A DNA stretch of 64,000 nt from DATCHW01 sp963806045 (GTDB taxonomy: Bacteria; Bacteroidota; Ignavibacteria; Tepidaquicellales; Tepidaquicellaceae). The first letter of the stretch is position 1. Each line of letters begins with the position of its first letter. Both the position numbers and the translations under genes were made by a program. The stretch spans positions 186,001 through 250,000 of the forward strand of contig CAWDWP010000020.1 of assembly GCA_963806045.1 (NCBI GenBank), written 5' to 3'. This document shows, piece by piece, positions 18,835 through 28,086 of this stretch. The notes below the pieces were generated by a model. The model was not told the DNA's origin, ran no database searches, and worked only from the letters and a program-made list of their open reading frames with translations.

Positions 18835-18917
18835 CTCCCCCTTGTTTAGGGGGAGAGAAAAGAAAAAGTATATCCTTGTTAATCTGTTTTATCTGTATCA
18901 TCTGTGTGCTATTTTGA
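18835..18917. repeat. CTCCCCCT hairpin and 10-bp phased ATCTGT words
   Basis: CTCCCCCT, loop TGTTT and exact complement AGGGGGAG (18835-18855) are followed by TAATCTGTTTTATCTGT and ATCATCTGTGTGC, in which ATCTGT recurs every 10 bases. Such words appear in intergenic DNA of many bacteria. It sits just before the DUF58 gene. Confidence 0.6.
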
Positions 18918-18929
18918 ATACTATATAAA

Positions 18930-19928
18930 ATGGAAAATTTAAATGATTACAAAAAATTCCTGATTCCATCGGTAGTGGCAAGGCTGTCGAATCTCGAACT
19001 GAAAGCCCGGCTGCTGGTCGAGGGATTTGTAACAGGCTTGCATAAATCACCCTATCACGGATTCAGCGTTGAGTTTGCAGAACACAGGCAGTATATGCCC
19101 GGAGATGATATCAAGCATCTTGACTGGAAAATATATGCACGAACTGAAAGGTATTATATAAAGCAGTACGAAGAAGAAACAAATATGAAAGCTTATATCC
19201 TGCTGGATATAAGTAAATCTATGAGCTACCGCTCCGCAAGGAAAAATTTTCCGCAGGATAAAAAGAAGAAAGGAATTTTCGGCAGACTAAATTCCCCTAA
19301 AAAAGCACAGGATGATGAACCAAGAGATATCAGTTATCTTTCCAAGATTGAATATTCAACTTACCTGGCTGCATCATTATCTTACCTGATGCTTTTGCAA
19401 AATGATGCAATCTCACTCACGACATATGATACAAAGGTCAGAAGCTATATTCCACCGCACTCTACAAATACAAATCTCCGTCTGATATTAAAAGATTTGT
19501 CATCTATTAAATCCGAAAACGAAACAGGGACAGCGAAAAGCCTGAATGAGATTGCGGAAAGAATTAAAAGAAGAGGTCTTGTAATAATAATCAGCGATTT
19601 TTTCGATAAACAGGAAGAGGTAATGAATGCATTAAAGCATTTCAGGTATAATAAAAACGAAGTTATAATATTCCAGGTTGTTGATCCGGTTGAACTAAGT
19701 TTCATTGAAGGAAATCCTGTAACTCTTATTGATATGGAAACACGTGAAGAGATGTTCTCCCAGCCCTTTGCAATTCAGAAATCCTATAAGGAAGCGATGA
19801 AAGAGTTTGTAGAAAATTACAGGAAGGAATGCAGGAACAACGATATAGATTATGTGTTACTTTCAACCGAGACAACATTTGACAAAGCTCTTCTCGGATA
19901 TCTGAACAAAAGAAAAAAATTATACTAA
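18930..19928 (+). CDS. DUF58 family protein (von Willebrand A-like)
   Basis: A 332-residue cytosolic protein of the DUF58 family, commonly encoded beside MoxR ATPases and chaperoning periplasmic or envelope complexes. The signature HRQYMPGDDIKHLDWKIYAR (about 48-67) and a metal-ion adhesion-like start YILLDISKSMSY are present. A lysine-rich loop, RKNFPQDKKKKGIFGRLNSP, interrupts the von Willebrand-like domain around residue 105. No moxR gene is in the window. Confidence 0.85.
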   Translation: MENLNDYKKFLIPSVVARLSNLELKARLLVEGFVTGLHKSPYHGFSVEFAEHRQYMPGDDIKHLDWKIYARTERYYIKQYEEETNMKAYILLDISKSMSYRSARKNFPQDKKKKGIFGRLNSPKKAQDDEPRDISYLSKIEYSTYLAASLSYLMLLQNDAISLTTYDTKVRSYIPPHSTNTNLRLILKDLSSIKSENETGTAKSLNEIAERIKRRGLVIIISDFFDKQEEVMNALKHFRYNKNEVIIFQVVDPVELSFIEGNPVTLIDMETREEMFSQPFAIQKSYKEAMKEFVENYRKECRNNDIDYVLLSTETTFDKALLGYLNKRKKLY

Positions 19929-20048
19929 CAATTTAACCTTTTTACCTTTTACGTTTCAACTTTTTACTTGTTTACATTTGAATCTGACCTCTTACCTTTT
20001 ACGTTTTAACGTTTTAACCTTTTAACCTTTTAACTTTTCCACTTTCCT
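19929..20048. repeat. Degenerate CTTTTAACCTTTT pyrimidine-rich repeat
   Basis: This tract fills the spacer between convergent genes and touches the stop codon of the GWxTD gene. It is made of imperfect CTTTTTACCTTTTACGTTT units, like the tract at 1-161. No coding potential is seen. Confidence 0.6.
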
Positions 20049-21341
20049 TTAAAGCCTTGTAGCTTTTCTATCCCAGATAGGAGTTATCAACCTGTATTCG
20101 CCGAATCCGGATTCATCAACAAAAATAAAACGTTTCTGAATATCGTAGTAATCCCATATTTCATATGGTTTTTCATTTTCCGTGAACGGGTGCCTGTCAA
20201 CATTTCCCGGTTCCCCGTAAATCACATATACCATACCCATGTCGGTTTTCCATCCGGGCTTATAATACTGTGAATATCTCTGGTTAGCAATTTTAACCCT
20301 GTTATAATATGAAATCATGATTTTATTTTTCGGTGCACTTGGGTTCGGGTCCTGGCTGCTCCAGAATTTTATAAACCGTTTTTCTTTTTCGGCGAGTGTT
20401 TTGCCGGCTTTAATATATTTTAATTCATCATCATTTGCGATATATATCATTTGAGCAATTGCTGTGTCAAGGTTTCTGATTGTCATCGGGAGGTCTCCCC
20501 ACCGGAAATAAAAGTTTTTAGAGGCGACAATTTCACCCGTTTTTTTATAGAGTATATCAAGTCTGTAATCACCCATTGTCAGATTTGTGGATGAAATTTT
20601 TTCAATTTTTTTATTTTCCCCGCTTTGAAGAATATAGTTCAGGTCAGCTTCTTCCGGATTTTTTTCATTTTCTTTTGAAATCTTATATTGAAACTCAGCC
20701 GGGTAAGGAAGTTCTTTATCGTAAAATATTTCAAAGAATACATAGAATTTTTCTATATTGCCAATGTTATTATTAACAAGCGGTGTTATGCTTTTTTTTC
20801 CGCTTTCGTTTTCTTTATAATCAGACAGAATCATGATATCACTGAAAGTAAAATCCTGTAATGAAAAATCCTTAACGGTAAAATTTACTTCCTGTGAACC
20901 TTCCAGGGTGGTGTTTTTCTGACGCATACTGATATTAAGTGTATATCTTCCCGGATTCAGATAATACTGTTTTATGATAAAATCTGACAACTCATTAACA
21001 TTTTTCTGCTCTTCATTTGTGTTTTTTATCAGTTCCGTGTATGTAAAGTTTGCATAGACTTCTTTGCTTGCATTTGAAATATTTACGGTATAATCGACTG
21101 CGGCTTCAAAAGTGTTTTCGCTCTGATTTTTTTTAAACTGAAGATTAGAAAACGGTATTTCTATATATAGATCAACTCTTCCTTTGACAGAATCTTTTCC
21201 ATAGAATACTAACGGGTCAATATAGAATAATTTTTTTTCCGGTAATTTTAAATCCGCATTCTCTTCATCATCCTGTGAGTATAAACTCTGCGCAAAAATT
21301 AATGCAATAATCAATATCACAAATATTTTAATCTTATTCAT
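20049..21341 (-). CDS. GWxTD domain secreted protein
   Basis: A 430-residue exported protein with a signal peptide (IFVILIIALIFAQSLYSQ). The GWxTD domain is near the C-terminus: YYKPGWKTDMGMVYVIYGEP and then WDYYDIQKRFIFVDESGFGE. GWxTD proteins are common in Ignavibacteria, Gemmatimonadota and Acidobacteriota and of unknown function. The N-terminal 250 residues look beta-rich, consistent with Ig-like domains. It lies 35 bp downstream of rimO in the same direction. Confidence 0.82.
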   Translation of the reverse strand: MNKIKIFVILIIALIFAQSLYSQDDEENADLKLPEKKLFYIDPLVFYGKDSVKGRVDLYIEIPFSNLQFKKNQSENTFEAAVDYTVNISNASKEVYANFTYTELIKNTNEEQKNVNELSDFIIKQYYLNPGRYTLNISMRQKNTTLEGSQEVNFTVKDFSLQDFTFSDIMILSDYKENESGKKSITPLVNNNIGNIEKFYVFFEIFYDKELPYPAEFQYKISKENEKNPEEADLNYILQSGENKKIEKISSTNLTMGDYRLDILYKKTGEIVASKNFYFRWGDLPMTIRNLDTAIAQMIYIANDDELKYIKAGKTLAEKEKRFIKFWSSQDPNPSAPKNKIMISYYNRVKIANQRYSQYYKPGWKTDMGMVYVIYGEPGNVDRHPFTENEKPYEIWDYYDIQKRFIFVDESGFGEYRLITPIWDRKATRL

Positions 21342-21376
21342 ATTTCATACCTTTCTCAAAATACTTTTTATAATTT

Positions 21377-22684
21377 TTAGTTCTTTATCGAGCCAAATAA
21401 ATCAAATTCTTCAAAATCAAATATACTTACATCATAAAATTCACCCGTTACTGCTTTGATTTCTTTTCCAAGATAAACTTCGTTGTCGATTTCCGGAGCA
21501 TCTTTATATGTCCTTCCAATGTAATAATCATTTTCGACTCTATCAATCAAAACTTTAAAGACCTTATTTACAGAGGATTGATTCATTTTTAGTGAAATTT
21601 CCCTCTGGGCATCGAGCAGCAGTTTCTGCCGGAGCAATTTTTCTTTTTGAGGGATGGAATCCTTCAGGTCTGCAGCAAAAGTTCCGTCTTCGTGTGAATA
21701 AGTAAAAACTCCAAGACGGTCAAATTTAAATTCTTTTACAAAATCCAGAAGCTCGTTAAAATCTTTTTCTGTTTCGTTTGGATATCCCGTTAAAATTGTT
21801 GTCCTGATTGCAATTCCGGGAATTTCATTCCGTAAAGTTTCGAGAAGCTGAATCTGGCTCTTCTTTGTTATTCCCCTCCTCATCGATTTAAGAACGCTGT
21901 CAGATATATGCTGAACGGGAATATCAATATATTTGCAGATTTTTGGGTTATCCCTTAATTCGTAAATTAAATCATCGGGAAAGCGTGAAGGATATGCATA
22001 CATTAATCTTATCCACTCAATTCCGTTAATTTCAGATATCGAATTTAAAAGCTGCGAAAGGTTTCTTTTATTCTCGACATCGAGTCCCCAGTAAGTTGTA
22101 TCCTGCCCGATAATTATAATTTCTTTCACTCCTTTTGAAGCAAGTTTCTGCGCTTCTATCATTACTTCTTTCTGCGGTTTTGAAACATGCTTACCCCGCA
22201 TTATAGGTATAGCACAGAAAGAACAGGGATTATCACAGCCTTCGCTTATTTTCAGATATGCAAAGTGCTTAGGGGTTGTAAGCATTCTTTCTCCGAGAAG
22301 TTCTTTCTTGTAATTTACACCAAGTTCCTTCAGAATTGAAATTATAGTATTCGGCTTATCGGTTGCACCGAAATATTTATCCACTTCCGGAATATCTTTT
22401 TCAAGTTCAGATTTATACCTGTCGGACAGGCAGCCGGCAACATAGAGATTTTTTATTTTTCCTTCATTCTTATTTTTTACGGCTTTTAGTATTGTATCTA
22501 TAGACTCCTGTTTGGCAGATTCGATGAAGCCGCAGGTATTTATTATTACAGTTTGGCATTTGTTTTCATCTTCGACTATTTCAATATCATTCGAATTCAG
22601 CTGTGCCATTATAAGCTCACTGTCGACAAGATTTTTTGAACAGCCGAGAGTTATGATTTTTACTTTATCTTTCTTTGATTTCAT
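21377..22684 (-). CDS. rimO: Ribosomal protein S12 methylthiotransferase RimO
   Basis: A 435-residue radical-SAM enzyme that adds a methylthio group to an aspartate of ribosomal protein S12. I set the start at ATG 22684 (MKSKKDKVKIITLGCSKN), because a longer upstream start would add a hydrophobic leader not found in the family. The N-terminal MTTase cysteines are in TLGCSKNLVDSE, TCGFIESAK and VAGCLSDRY, the radical-SAM cluster is CDNPCSFC, and a C-terminal TRAM domain is present (VLIDRVENDYYIGRTYKDAP). It appears intact and is followed by the GWxTD gene. Confidence 0.92.
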   Translation of the reverse strand: MKSKKDKVKIITLGCSKNLVDSELIMAQLNSNDIEIVEDENKCQTVIINTCGFIESAKQESIDTILKAVKNKNEGKIKNLYVAGCLSDRYKSELEKDIPEVDKYFGATDKPNTIISILKELGVNYKKELLGERMLTTPKHFAYLKISEGCDNPCSFCAIPIMRGKHVSKPQKEVMIEAQKLASKGVKEIIIIGQDTTYWGLDVENKRNLSQLLNSISEINGIEWIRLMYAYPSRFPDDLIYELRDNPKICKYIDIPVQHISDSVLKSMRRGITKKSQIQLLETLRNEIPGIAIRTTILTGYPNETEKDFNELLDFVKEFKFDRLGVFTYSHEDGTFAADLKDSIPQKEKLLRQKLLLDAQREISLKMNQSSVNKVFKVLIDRVENDYYIGRTYKDAPEIDNEVYLGKEIKAVTGEFYDVSIFDFEEFDLFGSIKN

Positions 22685-22743
22685 ACTTAAATTTACTTCC
22701 AAATATATCAACAAAAAACATAGAAAAAACGTTAGGGAATAAA

Positions 22744-22850
22744 CGCAGCCCACGACTTTAGTCGTGGGAAACTAATGACATATTAAAAAACCGTTTAAAC
22801 GGTTTATCATTCGAAATCATATTATCCCACGGTTGAAACCGTGGGCTGCG
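22744..22850. repeat. Nested palindromic element (cloverleaf-like)
   Basis: The outer arms CGCAGCCCACG and CGTGGGCTGCG are exact complements 107 bp apart end to end. Inside are three further palindromes: CCCACGAC-TTTA-GTCGTGGG (22749-22768), the 18-bp perfect AAACCGTTTAAACGGTTT (22788-22805) and CCCACGGTT-GA-AACCGTGGG (22826-22845). Together they could fold into a cloverleaf. Similar paired palindromes are associated with REP-like elements mobilised by RAYT transposases; none is seen here. Confidence 0.85.
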
Positions 22851-22893
22851 ATAATAAAAATTAATCTGTAATTTTTCACACCACCTCTTCCCT

Positions 22894-22944
22894 CGTTACA
22901 CATTTCCTGTCGAATAATCTCCGGCTTGTCGGGAATGTGTAACG
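22894..22944. repeat. CGTTACACATT inverted repeat
   Basis: CGTTACACATT and AATGTGTAACG are exact complements 29 bp apart, enclosing inner words TGTCG and CTTGTCG. It belongs to another family of short inverted repeats, between the nested palindrome and the sigma-factor gene. The rest of this spacer (22685-23027) shows no gene. Confidence 0.65.
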
Positions 22945-23027
22945 TCTAATACGGATATAAATCTTAATTTTTTAAATCCTTAAAATAACTTATTTTAAGT
23001 TTCTGCATCATAATTTTATATATTCGA

Positions 23028-23636
23028 ATGGCGGAAAAGAACAAAGTAAAGATAACCGAGTCCAAATCTGAAGATATGCGCCTTATTAAGCAGGCATTAA
23101 AAGGAAATCAGTCAGCATTTGAACAATTGATGAAGAAATATATCGGCTACACGAGAAATCTTGTTTACAGAATGATATCGAACCGTGAAGATATGGAAGA
23201 CCTCACCCAGGAAGCTTTTATAAAAGCCTTCAATTCACTCGATAAATTCGACAGCCAGTTTGCTTTTTCCACCTGGCTTTATAAAATCGCCACAAATAAC
23301 TGTATAGATTATTTAAGGAAGAAAAAATTGAACACCTATTCTATCGATAAAGATATTTCTTCCGATGATGACAATATGCAGTTTGAAATTCCCGACAGTA
23401 ATTATCTACCTGACAGGGATATAATTGACGATGAAAGAAAAGTGATACTTGAAAAAGCCATTGAGCAACTGCCCGCAAGATATAAAAAAGTAATTCTGCT
23501 AAGGCATCGTGACGAACTCGAATACGAAGAAATTGCAAAGAAACTGAAACTCCCCATTGGTACCGTGAAGGCACACATATTCAGGGGAAGGGAACTGCTG
23601 AATAAGTATCTGAAAAATAAAATCGGAAATTATTAA
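23028..23636 (+). CDS. Sigma-70 family RNA polymerase sigma factor (ECF type)
   Basis: A 202-residue sigma factor. Region 2 is LVYRMISNREDMEDLTQEAFIKAFNSLDKF and on to FSTWLYKIATNNCIDYLRKKK. Region 4 is LPARYKKVILLRHRDELEYEEIAKKLKLPIGTVKAHIFRGRELL. A lysine-rich 15-residue N-terminal leader precedes region 2. No anti-sigma factor is adjacent. mutS starts 12 bp after it, so the two are probably co-transcribed. Confidence 0.9.
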   Translation: MAEKNKVKITESKSEDMRLIKQALKGNQSAFEQLMKKYIGYTRNLVYRMISNREDMEDLTQEAFIKAFNSLDKFDSQFAFSTWLYKIATNNCIDYLRKKKLNTYSIDKDISSDDDNMQFEIPDSNYLPDRDIIDDERKVILEKAIEQLPARYKKVILLRHRDELEYEEIAKKLKLPIGTVKAHIFRGRELLNKYLKNKIGNY

Positions 23637-23648
23637 ACATCTTAAGAA

Positions 23649-26263
23649 GTGAAGAACGAAACCCCTTTAATGAGACAGTACAGGAAAATCAAGGAGCGAT
23701 ATCCCGATATGATTTTGCTTTTCAGGATGGGGGATTTTTTCGAAACGTTTGAAGATGATGCAATCACTACATCCAAAGTCCTTGGAATCACATTAACAAA
23801 ACGCTCGAATGGTGCGGCTGCAGATACTCCCCTTGCAGGATTTCCACATCACGCACTTGATAATTACCTGCCGAAACTTGTGAAAGCCGGATACAGGGTT
23901 GCTGTATGCGAACAGCTGGAAGACCCTAAGTTTGCACGGGGAATAGTAAAGAGGGATGTGATAGAAGTCGTAACTCCCGGAGCAAATTTTTCCGAGAAGC
24001 TTCTTAACAATAAATCAAATAACTTCCTGGCGGCATTATATATAAAAGATGATGTGTGCGGATTTTCATTTTGTGATGTATCGACAGGGGAATTTGCAAC
24101 ATCTGAAATTTTTATTAAGACTGTACCCGAACAGCTTGATATAATTCGTCCGATTGAATTGCTCATTCCCAAAGAAAGAAAAGGAAAAGATTTTTAAGCT
24201 TCTTAATTATGACCCTGACGACCTGATAGATTCTCAGGAGAAGAAATATGTGTTCACAAAAGTTGACGACTGGGTTTTTAATCTCGATTATGCAAGGGAG
24301 GTTCTGACTAACCAGTTCGGAACGCAGTCCCTGAAAGGCTTCGGCATTGATGATATGCGAGAGGGTGTAGTTGCTGCCGGCTGTGTAATGAATTACCTGA
24401 ATGAAACTCAAAAAAATAATTTATCCCATATTCGCAAGATTTATGTGTATGATTATACGGATTATATAATTCTCGACCCTGCGACAAAAAGAAATCTTGA
24501 GATAACATACTCGCTTAGCGAAGGCGGAAGAGAAGGAACGCTTATTTCTATACTCGATAAGACACAAACTTCAATGGGCGGAAGGATGCTGAAAAAATGG
24601 GTTTCCCGTCCGTTGAAAAAGAAAGAAAATATTACAAAACGGCTCGATGCAGTAAATGATTTTTATGAAAATAAATCCCAGAGGAAAAAGCTTACAGAAA
24701 TTCTGAAATCCATCGCAGACCTTGAGAGACTTGCTTTCAAAGACAGCAACAGGAAAAGCCGTCCCGAGGGATATCGTCCAGTTGAAAATATCCCTGATGA
24801 ACTGTACTGATTTAAAAAAGAGCCTGGAATTATTTGAATCTAAACCTGTAAAAGCTTTAAAAGAAAATATACTTGAAATTCCGGAACTGGTTGAAAGAAT
24901 TGACAAAGTGGTGAATGACAACTACCTCGCAGGAACAGATTCTTACGGAATCATAAACAAGGGATTTGATGCTGAACTTGATGAAATAAAAAATATTCAC
25001 ATAAACGGAAAAACCTGGATTGATAATTTTCAGTCGAAGGAAAGAAAAAGAACCGGAATAAATTCACTGAAAGTGGATTATAACCGTGTGTTCGGATATT
25101 ATATAGAGATATCGAAAGCCAACCAGGACAAGGCACCTGCCGATTATACACGCAAGCAGACACTTGTAAATGCTGAGCGGTTCATTACAGACGAGCTGAA
25201 GCAGTACGAAGATAAAATACTAAATGCGGAAGAAAAAATAACACTTATTGAGAACAGAATTTTTAATGAACTTCGAACTTTTATACTGGAGTTCACAGAC
25301 AAGATTCAGAAAAATGCCAATATAATTGCGACGATAGATTCATTGCTCAGTTTTGCAGAAGTTTCGGATATTTACAATTATTCCAAACCGGAAATAAATG
25401 ACAGCGATGAAATAATAATAAAAGAAGGAAGACATCCTGTAATCGAAAGATTGCTCCCCGTCGGGGAAAAATATATCGCCAACGATACGAAAATTAACAC
25501 CGAAGAAAATCAGATTCTAATCCTGACCGGTCCGAATATGAGCGGAAAATCAAGTTATCTCAGGCAGGTCGGATTAATAGTATTGCTTGCACAGATAGGA
25601 TGTTTTGTTCCGGCAAAGAGTGCGAGTATAGGATTAGTTGATAAAATATTTACACGGGTAGGGGCATCTGATAACATCGCAAAGGGAGAAAGCACATTCC
25701 TTGTGGAAATGCACGAAGCCGCAAACATATTAAACAACGCAACCACAAAGAGCCTGATACTTCTTGATGAAATCGGAAGAGGAACGAGCACTTATGACGG
25801 AATTTCCATTGCCTGGGCAGTGACGGAATATCTCCACGAAAATCCAAACGTAAAAGCAAAGACACTTTTTGCAACGCATTATCACGAGTTGAATTCGCTT
25901 GCAGATATGTACGACAGGATAAAAAATTACAGGGTGGAAGTGCGGGAATACAATGACAAAGTTATCTTTCTGAGGAAAATAAACGAAGGCACCGCTGACC
26001 ACAGCTATGGAATACAGGTGGCGCAGATGGCGGGCTTGCCGGAATCGGTTACCAACCGGGCAAAAGAAATCCTGAAAAGTCTCGAAGACAAAGAATACCG
26101 CAGAAAGCATAAAGACGATTTCCAGATAAGCCTTTTCGAAATTGAAAGCAAAACCATTGCTGACGATGAAATAATAAAAAAATTAGAACACACCGACCTG
26201 AACAACATCACACCAATAGAAGCTCTGAACCTGTTAATAAGTCTGAAAGATAAGATAAAGTAA
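23649..26263 (+). CDS. mutS: DNA mismatch repair protein MutS, frame broken twice
   Basis: MutS recognises mismatches and drives strand-specific repair with ATP. Three segments (23649-24197, 24154-24810, 24722-26263) make one protein of about 870 residues, the normal size. The GTG start at 23649 is supported by the canonical N-terminus TPLMRQYRKIKERYPDMILL and the mismatch-wedge motif GDFFETFEDD. Walker A GPNMSGKSSYL, Walker B ILLDEIGRGTSTYDG and ATHYHEL complete the ATPase. Breaks near 24174-24180 and 24742 each vanish on removing one base, giving PKKEK and AFKTATGK. Because all motifs are intact, real loss of mismatch repair is less likely than sequence error. It lies 12 bp after the sigma-factor gene. 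Confidence 0.9.
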
Positions 26264-26306
26264 AAAACAATTAATAAATAATAATTAGTAATTAATAATT
26301 AAAAAC

Positions 26307-26331
26307 AGTAGGACAGACATTCTTGTCTGTC
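26307..26331. repeat. Dispersed GACAGACA palindromic repeat, copy 2
   Basis: The 25 bp AGTAGGACAGACA-TTCT-TGTCTGTC is identical to the complement of 5104-5128. It follows an AT-rich AATTAATAATTAGTAATTAA stretch just after mutS. Confidence 0.8.
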
Positions 26332-26349
26332 GTATTGATTAAGTAATTT

Positions 26350-26386
26350 TATAACTATTTTATGTCACAGAGGCGTAATAGTTATA
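26350..26386. repeat. TATAACTATT inverted repeat upstream of higBA
   Basis: TATAACTATT and its exact complement AATAGTTATA are separated by 17 bp, about 160 bp ahead of the toxin start. This could be an operator or a dispersed hairpin; no further evidence. Confidence 0.4.
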
Positions 26387-26548
26387 ACTATATTGCTTCC
26401 ATAGTTCTATTTGGTTAATCCTGCAGATGCGGAAATTCAGAAATGATTTTTCTTTTCACTCATTTTAATTACTTCGTTCAAATACAATCATTATTTTCTC
26501 GACTCATTTTTGGTAATTTTTAATGGTAATAATTTGATTCGTTATTAT

Positions 26549-26886
26549 ATGAGAATAATATCACGTAAGATACTCGTTGAATTTTGGAAAAAACATGCTG
26601 ACTCCGAGCAGCCGATAAAAATATGGTATCACATAACTAAAAAAGCAAATTGGAGCAATACTGCTCAAATTAAAAATGATTTTAACGATGCTTCAATTAT
26701 TAATAACCGTCGAATAGTTTTCAATATTAAAGGAAACAAATACAGACTTATTGCGGATGTTGAATTTAAAATAAAAATAATTTTAGTATAATCGGAACGC
26801 ATTCTGATTACAATAAGCTTAATATTACAAAAATTAATTATGTTAAAACCAATAAAAAAAAACCGGGACTACGAAAAAGCTCTTGA
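26549..26886 (+). CDS. higB: HigB-type mRNA interferase toxin (one frame shift)
   Basis: A RelE-superfamily endoribonuclease toxin of the HigB type. I start at ATG 26549 (MRIISRKILVEFWKKHADSE). The core is IKIWYHITKKANWSNTAQIK, then RRIVFNIKGNKYRLIADV. The frame stops at 26791, but the downstream frame continues the family signature IGTHSDYNKL, so one base is apparently missing near 26790 (before IIGTHSDY). The reconstructed product has about 112 residues and overlaps the start of higA by 47 bp, the toxin-first order typical of higBA. If the shift is real, the toxin is inactivated while the antitoxin stays intact. Confidence 0.8.
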
Positions 26887-27199
26887 AAGAGTTTACTCTT
26901 TAATGCAAAAAGAATTGAAGAAAAATTCTTCGGAATATGCCGAACTTGAAGTTTTGTCTATCTTAATTGAGAAATACGAAGACGAAAAATATCCTGTTGA
27001 ATCTCCGGACCCTATAGAAGCAATATTATTCCGGATGAAACAAATGAATATGAACAATACAGATTTAGCAAATATCATCGGTTACAAAAGCCGTGTATCG
27101 GAAATATTAAAGAGAAAGAGAAAATTAAACCTTAATATGATTCGTAGATTAAATTCAAGCCTGAATCTACCTCTTGAGACTTTAATCCACCAATATTGA
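26840..27199 (+). CDS. higA: HigA-type antitoxin (XRE helix-turn-helix)
   Basis: A 119-residue antitoxin. The N-terminal half is a HigA toxin-neutralising region (YEKALERVYSLMQKELKKNS, LSILIEKYEDEKYPVE), followed by an XRE-family helix-turn-helix: MNNTDLANIIGYKSRVSEIL with KRKRKLNLNMIRRLNSSLNL. It represses its own operon in related systems. It is intact and directly follows the toxin gene. Confidence 0.85.
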   Translation: MLKPIKKNRDYEKALERVYSLMQKELKKNSSEYAELEVLSILIEKYEDEKYPVESPDPIEAILFRMKQMNMNNTDLANIIGYKSRVSEILKRKRKLNLNMIRRLNSSLNLPLETLIHQY

Positions 27200-27236
27200 T
27201 TGATTAATCATAAATTTACTGTCAGACCGAGAAGCT

Positions 27237-27450
27237 ATGGAAAAAAACAAAATAGTAATTTATAAAGCAAAGGACGGAAAGACAGCTTTGGAAGTAAACC
27301 TTACAAATGAAACCATCTGGCTCACACAAAAACAAATGGCAATCTGTTTAAGACACTGATACTATTGGTTTGCATGTTAATAATATATATAGGACAAAAG
27401 AGCTTAATCCCGGACTCAACTACCGAGTTATTCTCGGTATTTCTGAACAG
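27237..27450 (+). pseudogene. RhuM-family gene remnant
   Basis: The start MEKNKIVIYKAKDGKTALEV and NETIWLTQKQMA match the N-terminus of RhuM-family virulence/Fic-like proteins (usually over 300 residues). The initial frame stops after 40 codons. The next frame carries DTDTIGLHVNNIYRTKELNP and a third carries PDSTTELFSVF, both at the right place for this family. After that the similarity is lost, with no trace of the remainder before the cupin gene. Unlike other shifted genes here, most of the protein is gone, so this is true decay. Confidence 0.7.
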
Positions 27451-27519
27451 TGACAATACAATGTTGTACCGACTACTGACACTTTGCAGCTAAACGATTA
27501 GAAAATATACTCATCATTT

Positions 27520-28086
27520 TCATTCCCCAATTTTCAATGGTGGACCTACGACCTGCATATCATTGTCAGCAAAAATCTTTTTCATTTCTTCCTGAGTTGG
27601 CTCGTGGTCCAGGGCTGCTACAGTAACAAAAAAATCTTCCAGTTTTCCTGCGGGCTGCATTGTAACAGTCATTTTACCCGTTTCCGATACTTGTGTCCAG
27701 GCGTGTGGAACTTTACGCGGAAGAAAGATGCTGTCACCCTTAGCCAGATTATATTTATCATCACCTACCCGGAAATAATATGCACCTTCCATAACGTAAA
27801 ATATTTCATCCTGAAAGTGATGGATATGTAATGGAGTTCCCATTCCCGGAGAAAGAGAAGTTTGTTCAAATATTGCCAGATCTCCATCTGTGTCACTTCC
27901 TGAAATTTTCACGTCAAGGATATTTGCGTTTACACCTTTTAATTTTATATGCCCATGAATCCGTCCTTCTCCTGCATTAATTTTAAATCCTTTTTCCGGT
28001 CTCATAAGAAAGACGGGCTTGATTTTAGCGAGAACTGTCAATGGAATAACAGAAAGTACGGCAAGAATAAATTTTCTTCGTTTCAT
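27520..28086 (-). CDS. Secreted cupin-domain protein
   Basis: A 188-residue exported protein with signal segment KFILAVLSVIPLTVLA. The cupin metal motif is PLHIHHFQDEIFYVMEGAYYFRVG with a second histidine in LPRKVPHAW. Ligands H-H-E-H suggest a metal-bound single-domain cupin, possibly an enzyme or sugar-binding protein. No operon partners. Function not assignable. Confidence 0.78.
   Translation of the reverse strand: MKRRKFILAVLSVIPLTVLAKIKPVFLMRPEKGFKINAGEGRIHGHIKLKGVNANILDVKISGSDTDGDLAIFEQTSLSPGMGTPLHIHHFQDEIFYVMEGAYYFRVGDDKYNLAKGDSIFLPRKVPHAWTQVSETGKMTVTMQPAGKLEDFFVTVAALDHEPTQEEMKKIFADNDMQVVGPPLKIGE

Noticed and set aside
23864..26211. Several long open frames on the minus strand opposite mutS
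   Set aside because: They are antisense shadows of the mutS coding frame, without start signals or recognisable domains.
26893..27078. Minus-strand open frame opposite higA
   Set aside because: It is antisense to an intact antitoxin gene and shows no domain.
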